Positions 1 to 5,106 of a DNA stretch of 5,663 bases are shown here, in pieces. The stretch covers positions 1-5,663 of the forward strand of contig DJQK01000014.1 in NCBI GenBank assembly GCA_002437575.1, in the 5' to 3' direction. Origin of the DNA: Clostridiales bacterium UBA6388. GTDB taxonomy: Bacteria; Bacillota; Clostridia; Oscillospirales; Oscillospiraceae. The position numbers and the translations under genes were made by a program. Below the pieces are notes generated by a model, which worked only from the letters and a program-made list of their open reading frames with translations, did not search any database and was not told where the DNA came from. How positions within the stretch are numbered: position 1 is the first letter of the stretch; each line of letters opens with the position of its first letter.

Positions 1-9
1 GATATGCAG

Positions 10-38
10 ATTATAGCATATTATTGTAATAATTGCAA
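10..38 (-). promoter_or_regulatory. Leftward sigma-A promoter with extended -10
   Basis: Read on the minus strand, TTGCAA (33-38) is followed after exactly 17 bases by TATAAT (10-15), a perfect consensus -10, with TGC (16-18) directly before it as an extended -10. The -35 matches TTGACA at four of six positions. Transcription would start at about position 3 and leave the window to the left, so a minus-strand gene is expected just outside. The surrounding 60 bases are very AT-rich compared with the rest of the window, as expected for a strong promoter with upstream AT tracts. No gene inside the window is served by it. Confidence 0.75.
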
Positions 39-54
39 TTCTTTTGTAATAATT
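24..54. repeat. Two 11-bp direct repeats over the leftward promoter
   Basis: TTGTAATAATT occurs at 24-34 and again, identical, at 44-54, a centre-to-centre distance of 20 bp, about two helical turns. The first copy covers the spacer and touches the -35 of the leftward promoter; the second lies just upstream. Between them is ATTGCAAT (32-39), itself a palindrome. This arrangement fits binding sites for a regulator bound on one DNA face. It could also be chance in AT-rich DNA. The regulator cannot be named from the sequence. Confidence 0.4.
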
Positions 55-291
55 ATTTTCCACTTTTTGTCGACTATTTCCGACGAAACCGGACGCGTTC
101 CAACGCGTCTTCCTGTTTTTTGCACAGGAGCAGCCATGGTTTCCTCGTGCGCCGCATCAAACGTATGATCGCAAGCTTCCAGCCGTCAGACCCCTGGCAG
201 GATTTTCTGTTCTTCGCCGCAGGCTCCGCGACCCGCACAGCTGCCGCGCGGCTTGCTGATACAGGAATAGCATCTTCGAAACAGGTGGTTT
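39..291. other. Intergenic region without a convincing gene
   Basis: This stretch separates the end of the ketopantoate-reductase-like gene from the leftward promoter. Several frames are open on the minus strand, including a 38-codon frame starting at 137 behind a GAGG and ending at 21, but none gives a recognisable protein. Apart from the direct repeat and the inverted repeat listed separately, I see no RNA gene. There is also no clear hairpin plus T-tract terminator for the minus-strand gene, so transcripts from it may read through or end by another mechanism. Confidence 0.5.
92..109. promoter_or_regulatory. Perfect 8-2-8 inverted repeat, possible operator or hairpin
   Basis: GACGCGTT (92-99) and AACGCGTC (102-109) are perfect inverted copies separated by CC. 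As DNA this is the size and shape of a dimeric regulator site, lying about 53 bp upstream of the leftward -35 box. As RNA it would form a 7-bp stem with a 4-base loop. On the plus strand a T-run (116-121) follows only after a gap, and no plus-strand gene precedes it. On the minus strand no T-run follows, so it is a poor terminator for the upstream ketopantoate-reductase-like gene. The operator reading is slightly favoured. Confidence 0.35.
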
Positions 292-1215
292 TTATAAATA
301 CTTCCCCGCCTCTTTTTCGAGTGCCAGCCAGGTTGGATACGTTGCGCCGGCCTCATCAAAAAACTGCTTGAGGTCGCGGTTCAAGGCCGCCATTTCGTCC
401 GCGGCGTTCATCGCGTGGTCAGACGCGCAGATCTTTCCGAGGCTTGTTGCGCACATGAGCCTGAAAAAGCGCAGGCAGGTCTTGCGGTAGGCGGCGCTTT
501 CAAAATCGGCGTCCGCTTTCGGCAGAATTTCGTGCCCGGCGCTGCGGATGGCGCGGTAGGCTTCGATATTGGCATCGATCAAGCGGCTCAAATAGGCGGT
601 GTTTCCCTTGCGTCTTTGGAGCTCGCCGTCCGTTTTGTAGCACGCGAAGGCCGCGGGCAGCACAAACGCCGCGTGGCAGAGCAGATAGTCCTCCATATTG
701 GGCTCATAAGCGACCCTGTACTTCGTTCCGGCAAACACTTCGCGGATCAGCGCTTCGTTGGACGATCCGTTTCTAAGCTGGCCGATGGTGATCTTTTTGA
801 GGTCGATGGAGCAGACTCTGGTCTTCTCGCGATGACCCGCAGACAGCGCAAACGCAAACAGAACGTTCTTTTTCGGCAGCGCCTCACGCAGCGCCCCTGC
901 CCGCACATTGTTGCCGACGAAGACGATGTTTTTTGCCGCGCTATTTCGCACCGTGTCCAAAATCGCGTCCAGCTGCGTATAGCGAAGCACGACGAAAATC
1001 ACATCGTACCGCTCCTCCGGCTTCAGCTCCGTCACGACCGGGATGCGGCTGACGGACAGGCGCGGGGAGAATTTGTCCTTGATCCGAAGGCCGTTTTGCC
1101 GGATCTCGTCTGCCCACGCGCCCCGCGCCAGAAGCGTCACGTCCTTGCCCGCGCGAAACAGGTTCCGCGCCAGATTGCAGCCCAGAACGCCCGCGCCAAA
1201 TACCAGAATTTTCAT
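292..1215 (-). CDS. Ketopantoate reductase family protein (NAD(P)-binding, atypical active site)
   Basis: This encodes a 307-residue protein, normal for the ApbA/PanE family. The N-terminal Rossmann segment carries GAGVLG at residues 7-12, and the body follows the two-domain family pattern, with GNN at 101-103 and a helical C-terminal half from about 170. True ketopantoate reductases reduce 2-dehydropantoate to pantoate with NADPH in the cytoplasm during pantothenate synthesis. They have a conserved lysine after the third strand; here that place reads VVLRYTQL with Arg78. The usual K-L-x-x-N motif opening the C-terminal domain is also absent (DYLLCHAAF, 177-185). A different substrate is therefore likely. 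The start at 1215 is preferred over an upstream in-frame ATG at 1371 because the Rossmann motif begins there and AGAGGGGG lies just before it. No pantothenate genes are adjacent. Confidence 0.85.
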   Translation of the reverse strand: MKILVFGAGVLGCNLARNLFRAGKDVTLLARGAWADEIRQNGLRIKDKFSPRLSVSRIPVVTELKPEERYDVIFVVLRYTQLDAILDTVRNSAAKNIVFVGNNVRAGALREALPKKNVLFAFALSAGHREKTRVCSIDLKKITIGQLRNGSSNEALIREVFAGTKYRVAYEPNMEDYLLCHAAFVLPAAFACYKTDGELQRRKGNTAYLSRLIDANIEAYRAIRSAGHEILPKADADFESAAYRKTCLRFFRLMCATSLGKICASDHAMNAADEMAALNRDLKQFFDEAGATYPTWLALEKEAGKYL

Positions 1216-1320
1216 TACAAGCCCCCTCTTTTGCAAATAACGCTTCCGCGTTTCCCGCCAGCTTCCGATGCTCGATGCACGCTGGCCCAAGCTCTCTTGC
1301 AGGTGTCTCTTCCGTTCGTC
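1216..1320 (-). other. Leader of about 105 nt with small hairpins
   Basis: This is the predicted untranslated leader between the minus-strand promoter and the ketopantoate-reductase-like start. It contains a perfect 5-bp hairpin with a GGAA (GNRA) tetraloop at 1239-1252 and a 6-bp inverted repeat GCCAGC/GCTGGC at 1257-1262 and 1281-1286. The ribosome binding site AGAGGGGG follows near 1222-1230. I recognise no known riboswitch. The same frame as the gene is open through the leader, but its coding look is poor. Confidence 0.35.
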
Positions 1321-1327
1321 TTCTCTA

Positions 1328-1356
1328 ACTATAGCAAACAGCGGCGCAAAAATCAA
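1328..1356 (-). promoter_or_regulatory. Promoter for the ketopantoate-reductase-like gene
   Basis: On the minus strand, TTGATT (1351-1356), 17 bases, then TATAGT (1328-1333), with TGC (1334-1336) immediately before the -10. The -35 matches four of six consensus bases and the -10 five of six, with optimal spacing and an extended -10. Start of transcription is expected near 1321. Confidence 0.65.
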
Positions 1357-1498
1357 ACCGCCGCGTTTCAAGAAAAGATAAAACGGCGCAGCGTGCAGAG
1401 GCCGCCGTCCAGAGGCGTTGGCGGTTGGAGGAATGCGCCCTTATTGGGCAAACGCCCGAAAATGCCGCAATTCGGGACATCGCCGCGCCATCTGTCCA

Positions 1499-1527
1499 TG
1501 TCCGGCAAGCTTCGCGTGTGGTATGCT
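1499..1527 (+). promoter_or_regulatory. Weak candidate promoter for the TIM-barrel gene
   Basis: TATGCT (1522-1527) preceded by TGG (1519-1521) is a plausible extended -10 about 60 bases upstream of the start codon at 1587. The -35 position (around 1499-1504, TGTCCG) is a poor match, so the site depends on the extended -10. No better candidate is seen between 1372 and 1586. The rest of that interval has only short GC-rich inverted repeats, such as GCCC/GGGC at 1437-1449. Confidence 0.35.
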
Positions 1528-1586
1528 GATGCAATAAAAAGCGGACTTTACCCGAACGCCGGTTTTTCCGCAGAAAGGAGCGCACC

Positions 1587-2255
1587 ATGCAGGACGCCTA
1601 CACCCAGCTGCCGCAGATCGACAGCCGTTTGCGAAAAAATATTCTGCGGATGCCCGAAGCCGTCTTTCAGGCCAGCGGCATAGTCATTAACGGCCGGAGG
1701 ATCAAAAGCTTCGTCTTTACGACCGATCTGGCCATCATCCGCAACTGCGACGCCGACGCGGTCTTCGCCGTCTATCCCTTCACGCCGCAGCAGGCCATCA
1801 GCGACGCCATTATCAAAGCGTCCTATATTCCGGTCTTCTGCGGCGTAGGCGGCGGCACGACGAAGGGGATGCGCACGGTGTCGCTTGCAAAAGACGTCGA
1901 GTCGCAGGGCGCGATGGGCGTGGTTCTGAACGCGCCGATCTCGGATCTGAATCTGCTCGCGGTATCCAAAGCGGTCGACATCCCGGTCATCGCGACGGTC
2001 GCCAGGGAAGACGCCGACATCGCCGCACGACTGGAGAGCGGCGCGTCGATCCTGAACGTTGCCTGCGGCTACCGGACGGCGGAGGTCGTGCGCAGGATCC
2101 GGGTGCAGTTCCCGCAGGTGCCCTTAATTGCATCCGGCGGCAAGACAAACGAGACCGTCCGCGAGACGATCCTCGCCGGGGCCAATGCCATCACCTACAC
2201 GCCGCCGTCTGCGCAGGAGCTGTTCAAAACCATTATGGCGGCTTACCGCGACTGA
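1587..2255 (+). CDS. TIM-barrel-like protein of the clostridial 'hydrolase' family, reaction unknown
   Basis: This encodes a complete 222-residue protein, starting at an ATG six bases after AGAAAGGAG (1572-1580). It is recognised as a highly conserved Clostridia family usually labelled only 'hydrolase'. The layout is that of a TIM barrel: repeated hydrophobic strands such as IPVFCGVGGG (81-90), MGVVLNAPIS (110-119), IPVIATVA (132-139), SILNVACG (154-161), PLIASGG (179-185) and NAITYTPPS (200-208). The glycine-rich ends at 86-90 and 184-185 are like phosphate-binding loops of barrel enzymes such as NanE or indole-glycerol-phosphate-type proteins. Cys85 and Cys160 are notable. No signal peptide or membrane segment is seen, so it is cytoplasmic. 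It stands alone as a transcription unit. The fold is fairly sure; the activity is not known, and 'hydrolase' is not supported by any motif I can see. Confidence 0.85.
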   Translation: MQDAYTQLPQIDSRLRKNILRMPEAVFQASGIVINGRRIKSFVFTTDLAIIRNCDADAVFAVYPFTPQQAISDAIIKASYIPVFCGVGGGTTKGMRTVSLAKDVESQGAMGVVLNAPISDLNLLAVSKAVDIPVIATVAREDADIAARLESGASILNVACGYRTAEVVRRIRVQFPQVPLIASGGKTNETVRETILAGANAITYTPPSAQELFKTIMAAYRD

Positions 2256-2273
2256 TTTTATCCTGATATCAAG

Positions 2274-2438
2274 TAAGACAGCACCGCACAATTGCGTCTT
2301 TGCGCTTCGGCGGATCTTTTCCGTCAATTCTGCGGTTGGAAAAGCTTGAAATACATACTGGATTCCTGCACGTTTCAAATCTTGGCTTGACAAAAACCTT
2401 GCCGAAGGCTTCTTCCCGAATTGCGCGGTGCTGCCTTA
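2274..2438. repeat. 165-bp element with 20-bp inverted termini, MITE-like or structured RNA
   Basis: The left end (2274-2293) and right end (2419-2438) are inverted copies matching at 18 of 20 positions, beginning TAAG and ending CTTA. If the outer TA is a target duplication, the element is 161 bp with 18-bp terminal repeats, the form of small mobile elements moved by IS630/mariner-type transposases. Inside are further inverted repeats: CTTTTCC/GGAAAAG (2316-2322, 2338-2344) and TTGAAA/TTTCAA (2346-2351, 2373-2378). Both mismatches in the end stem become G-U pairs if the minus strand is transcribed. It holds no credible protein. Whether it is dispersed in the genome cannot be seen from one copy. 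Confidence 0.45.
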
Positions 2439-2456
2439 GGGCGTATATGAAAACAG

Positions 2457-2496
2457 CATGAAAATGTTCCATTCCTGCAAGGGAGTCATTTTCATG
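2457..2496. repeat. 10-bp perfect inverted repeat hairpin
   Basis: CATGAAAATG (2457-2466) and CATTTTCATG (2487-2496) are perfect inverted copies with a 20-base loop. It lies between the 165-bp element and the bidirectional terminator. No T-run follows in either direction, so it is not a standard terminator; it may be an RNA processing or stability structure, or part of a larger element. Confidence 0.4.
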
Positions 2497-2523
2497 GAAT
2501 ATCAGTAGAAGTCCCTTTCAACG

Positions 2524-2569
2524 GCATAAAAAAGCTGGACCTTCTCGTGAAGGTCCAGCTTTTTTATGC
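2524..2569. terminator. Bidirectional rho-independent terminator
   Basis: Positions 2524-2544 and 2549-2569 form a perfect 21-bp inverted repeat around the loop TCGT. The core stem is GCTGGACCTTC/GAAGGTCCAGC, flanked by six As on the left (2528-2533) and six Ts on the right (2560-2565). It therefore works as a hairpin plus T-tract in both directions. It lies between converging genes: one base past the stop of the minus-strand flavoprotein gene, and about 270 bases past the stop of the plus-strand TIM-barrel gene. Confidence 0.93.
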
Positions 2570-2570
2570 T

Positions 2571-3155
2571 TTAAATTTCCCGAGCAAGCTCTTTTGCTTC
2601 GGCGCAGGCTTTTTCCAGCGCGGCTTCGCCGTCAAAGCCGGCCACGTCCATGCCGTCGGCGGCGATGCAGCGGTAGCGGCCGATGCCGAAAAAGGTGTGA
2701 AGCGCGTCTAAATACCGGCTTCCCATCTCCAAAGCGTCGTTCGTATAGAACCCGCCTCTTGCCGTCAGAAACACCATATCCGTCGCCCGGCACAGGCCCA
2801 CGAGCCCGGCTTCATTCGCGCCGAAGGTGACGCCGTCGAGGCTCACCTGCTCAATATATATTTTCAGCAGCGCCGGGAACGCAAGGTCCCAGAACGGCGC
2901 GGCGATGACGATGAGGTCGGCGCTTGCAAACTGTCTGGCGTAGCGAAAGCGCGGGTGCGAATACTCGCCGCTTTCCAGAAGCCGCTGCCGCTGGGCGAAA
3001 TAATCCCCTGCGAGCGGCGAAAGATTTTCCTCGGTAAGCACCAGCCGCTCGACCGCGCAGTCGTCCGGCACGGCGCTCAAAAACGCGTCCAGGATGCGCC
3101 TTGTGCGGCTTTCTTCTTTTCGGATGCAGCAGTCGATCAATAAAAGCTTTCTCAT
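2571..3155 (-). CDS. NAD(P)H-dependent flavodoxin-fold oxidoreductase (azoreductase-like)
   Basis: This encodes a complete 194-residue protein of the Flavodoxin_2 group (azoreductase AzoR, NAD(P)H quinone oxidoreductase), the usual length. These cytoplasmic FMN enzymes transfer two electrons from NAD(P)H to quinones, azo dyes or similar acceptors. Visible signs are the first strand KLLLIDCCIR (3-12) leading into the FMN phosphate loop, the family core APFWDLAFPALLKIYIEQV (86-104) matching the AP-x-(Y/W)-N/D region, GVTF (108-111), and the TARGG loop (131-135), which in AzoR contacts the flavin. The first loop has IRKEESRTRR, not the common S-x-S-x-S phosphate grip, so flavin binding may differ. 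Its ATG overlaps the stop of the upstream nucleoside phosphorylase gene by 4 nt (ATGA), and AAGGGGAAAA lies inside that gene's end. It is the last gene of the operon, followed at once by a terminator. The physiological acceptor is unknown. Confidence 0.88.
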   Translation of the reverse strand: MRKLLLIDCCIRKEESRTRRILDAFLSAVPDDCAVERLVLTEENLSPLAGDYFAQRQRLLESGEYSHPRFRYARQFASADLIVIAAPFWDLAFPALLKIYIEQVSLDGVTFGANEAGLVGLCRATDMVFLTARGGFYTNDALEMGSRYLDALHTFFGIGRYRCIAADGMDVAGFDGEAALEKACAEAKELAREI

Positions 3156-3895
3156 ACATTTTTCCCCTTTTCCAGCAGATAAAACGCCTCGAGCGCCGTC
3201 AAAATTTCCAGCCGTTCGCCCTTTGCCGTGGCGTTTTCGCCGCCAACATAGTCGCCGATGGCGTCCGCGGTGTCTTCTCCGTACAAAACGACGTTATTGA
3301 GAATGGACGCCGTTTTCATGCCGCGTAATCTTCCGATCGTGAAAAGCGCCGCCGTCTCCATGTCCGCGCCCAGAACGCCCTTATGAGACCAGAAGGCGCT
3401 CTCTTGTTCATTTTCCTCGTGGTAAAAGCTCTCGTGGCTGTGGCAGATGCCCTCGTGCGTCACCGCGCCGACTTTTTTTGCCGCTTCGACGCAGCAATGA
3501 TAGAGCGTAAAATCCGCCACGGCCGGATAGATCGCGGGCACATACGCCTTGGACGCGCCGTCGTCTCGCACCGCGCCGGAGACCAGGATCAGCTCTCCCA
3601 GCCCGATACCCTTCTGCAAAGCCCCGCAAGAGCCGATGCGGATGGCGGCGTTCACGCCGATGTTGTGGATCTCTTCTACGGCAATGCCCGCCGAGCTTCC
3701 GCCGATGCCGGTCGAAAGCGCCAGCACGTCCACGCCCTTGTACGTTCCCCTCAAGCTGCGAAACTCGCGGTTATACGCCAGGGCCTTCACATTTTCGAGC
3801 TCCTTCGCAATGCGATCTAATCTCGCCGGGTCTCCGGGCAGGATCGCGTACCGGATGCCGAGCGTTTCGTCCAGACAAATATGCGCCTGTTTCAT
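3152..3895 (-). CDS. Nucleoside phosphorylase, uridine phosphorylase-like
   Basis: This encodes a complete 247-residue protein of the PNP/UDP phosphorylase superfamily, the usual length. Such cytoplasmic enzymes split nucleosides with phosphate into free base and (deoxy)ribose-1-phosphate in nucleoside salvage. Motifs seen: AILPGDPARLDRIA (17-30) with the phosphate-binding G-D-P and nearby Arg; STGIGGSSAGIAVEE (61-75); RIGSCGALQ (86-94), equivalent to R-I-G-T-T-G in E. coli Udp; RDDGASKAYVP and FPAVADF-like YPAVADF (123-129); and ADMETAAL (177-184) for ribose binding. The overall match is best to uridine phosphorylase. However, the loop that carries the uracil-contacting Q-x-R in Udp reads FYHEENEQES (157-166) here, so base specificity is open. 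The start is preceded by AAAGGAGA (3903-3910). It sits 19 nt after DUF4317 and overlaps the flavoprotein gene by 4 nt. Confidence 0.9.
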   Translation of the reverse strand: MKQAHICLDETLGIRYAILPGDPARLDRIAKELENVKALAYNREFRSLRGTYKGVDVLALSTGIGGSSAGIAVEEIHNIGVNAAIRIGSCGALQKGIGLGELILVSGAVRDDGASKAYVPAIYPAVADFTLYHCCVEAAKKVGAVTHEGICHSHESFYHEENEQESAFWSHKGVLGADMETAALFTIGRLRGMKTASILNNVVLYGEDTADAIGDYVGGENATAKGERLEILTALEAFYLLEKGKNV

Positions 3896-3914
3896 AGCAT
3901 TTTCTCCTTTTCCA

Positions 3915-5042
3915 TTATTCTACGTCTACGCAAATGCCGTTGACCTCCACGCCGTCGTCGGCGCAGATGAGAAGATATTTGACCCCGCCGATGACGCGCG
4001 TCTGCACAAGGTCGGTGCGCTCGGGGTTTACCTGAATGGTCACGTCGGGCGTTTTCAGCTGGAACTTTTTTGCGTCAATGAGGTTCGCAGGGCTCAGCGC
4101 CGCGTCGGGGCCGAAGTGCTGATCAAACTCGACGTTGAATTTGGCAAGCTTCGCCTCTTCCACGCCGCAGGTGGAAAGCACCTCGGAGACCTCCTGCCGG
4201 CTGACAACGAGCGGCTCGTCGGACTTTAGCTCCTTGTGCGCCTCAATGTTCTGCCGCAACTGCTCATGCACCTTCTGCACAAGAGGCAGACTGCACGCGT
4301 CCTCGAGCGACTGGCTGAGTAACTCTCCAAAGGACTCCTTCTGCGCCTCGGCGGGCTCAGGCGGCTCCAGCTTGAAAAGCGCCTGCACGAGCTCGGGGTG
4401 ATTGTTCGCGAGGTTGTGGGAATAATACAGGCAGTTATAAAGATTCGTCCGCCGCCCATCGAACGCCGGGAACAAGAAGCCCAGCTCCGGCGAAGCTACG
4501 GTATACGCCCCGCCCTGGTTGTGGAATTCCTTTTCCGCCGCGTCATAGCGAAGCGCGGCCTTTCCGGGCTTCACGGGGCAGATTGCGCAGAGCACGTAGG
4601 AATACACGTCGCTGCCGTCGTCCAGATGCGCCCCATCCTTGGCCTTGAAGGGCACGTCGTAGCGCTCATGGCCAAGCAAAATCAGATAGTGTTCGTCCGT
4701 TTGCAGGGCCTCAATGACGGTCTTGTAAAATTTTTCGAGCGCTTCTTCATCGTCAAGCCCCGAGTCCCGCAGCGCCATTAAGAGCCGGTGCTCGTCGGAA
4801 TCGGCCACCTGACTGGTCTTGAAGCTGAGGTCGATGAGGTTTTTGTCCGGCGTCCCGGAAAGGGCTTTTCGGAGAAGGCCGAGATAGCTCTCCTTGTCCT
4901 CCTGGCTCATGAGCGCGATGGGTGCGCGGAAGGTGGATAGGATCTCGCCGCTGGATGATACATAGCAGCCGCGCACGGCGGTCATATTGGTGCGGTCCGG
5001 GCGAAGTCTTCGCCGCAGCTCGCCGATCTCTTTTGTCGTCAT
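3915..5042 (-). CDS. DUF4317 family protein, function unknown
   Basis: This encodes a 375-residue protein recognised as DUF4317 from its N-terminal pattern MTTKEIGELRRRLRPDRTNM with RGCYVSSSGEI (24-34). Also typical are the D-S-D-E-H-x-L-L-M-A-L-R-D-S-G-L block (81-96), the YLILLGHERYDVPFK stretch (119-133), CAICPVK (152-158), and the ELGFLFPAFDGRRTNLYN block (186-203). No signal peptide, transmembrane helix or known catalytic motif is visible. A charged, helix-rich middle (about 228-275) links the conserved N-terminal part to a variable C-terminal domain (about 276-375). The family is largely confined to Clostridia and has no assigned role that I know of. I chose the start at 5042, not the in-frame ATG at 5099. 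It is preceded by AAAGGAAG seven bases upstream, and the longer form would run through the promoter. It is the first gene of a three-gene operon. Confidence 0.9.
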   Translation of the reverse strand: MTTKEIGELRRRLRPDRTNMTAVRGCYVSSSGEILSTFRAPIALMSQEDKESYLGLLRKALSGTPDKNLIDLSFKTSQVADSDEHRLLMALRDSGLDDEEALEKFYKTVIEALQTDEHYLILLGHERYDVPFKAKDGAHLDDGSDVYSYVLCAICPVKPGKAALRYDAAEKEFHNQGGAYTVASPELGFLFPAFDGRRTNLYNCLYYSHNLANNHPELVQALFKLEPPEPAEAQKESFGELLSQSLEDACSLPLVQKVHEQLRQNIEAHKELKSDEPLVVSRQEVSEVLSTCGVEEAKLAKFNVEFDQHFGPDAALSPANLIDAKKFQLKTPDVTIQVNPERTDLVQTRVIGGVKYLLICADDGVEVNGICVDVE

Positions 5043-5076
5043 AGCAAAACTTCCTTTATTAAAAGTACGTGCAAAG

Positions 5077-5106
5077 AGTATAGCACAAATTTTCCGCAAA
5101 TGCCAC
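5077..5106 (-). promoter_or_regulatory. Promoter of the DUF4317 operon
   Basis: On the minus strand, GTGGCA (5101-5106), 18 bases, then TATACT (5077-5082) with TGC (5083-5085) just before it. The -10 matches five of six consensus bases and has the extended TGn; the -35 matches four of six. Transcription would begin near 5070, giving a short leader of about 28 nt with the ribosome binding site AAAGGAAG before 5042. Confidence 0.65.

Noticed and set aside
21..137. Small minus-strand frame of 38 codons preceded by GAGG
   Set aside because: It runs through the GC palindrome and the leftward promoter, its product is not recognisable, and its C-terminal half is simply the AT-rich promoter translated.
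1216..1371. Upstream extension of the ketopantoate-reductase-like protein by 52 residues
   Set aside because: The extension is basic and low in hydrophobic structure, covers the promoter at 1328-1356, and the Rossmann fold begins at the ATG at 1215, which has a strong ribosome binding site.
1437..1449. GCCC/GGGC hairpin in the divergent intergenic region as a terminator or riboswitch
   Set aside because: The stem is only 4 bp and has no T-run; it is expected by chance in GC-rich sequence.
415..1683. Long plus-strand open frame of 422 codons opposite the ketopantoate-reductase-like gene
   Set aside because: It is antisense to a gene with clear family motifs, crosses the whole divergent intergenic region and runs into the TIM-barrel gene in another frame. 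Its protein is arginine-rich and unlike any family; long antisense frames are common in GC-rich DNA.
2269..2472. Minus-strand frames of 67 and 89 codons in the gap after the TIM-barrel gene (the second reaches 2124)
   Set aside because: They read through the inverted-repeat element, lack a good ribosome binding site, and one overlaps the end of the TIM-barrel gene antisense. The open frames look like a by-product of the repeat sequence.
3383..4229. Plus-strand frames of 145 and 226 codons opposite the nucleoside phosphorylase and DUF4317 genes
   Set aside because: Both are antisense to genes with firm family matches and give no recognisable protein.
5043..5099. Upstream extension of DUF4317 by 19 residues to an ATG at 5099
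   Set aside because: The extension covers the predicted -10 box and transcription start, has no ribosome binding site, and family members begin at the M-x-x-K-E-I pattern found at 5042.
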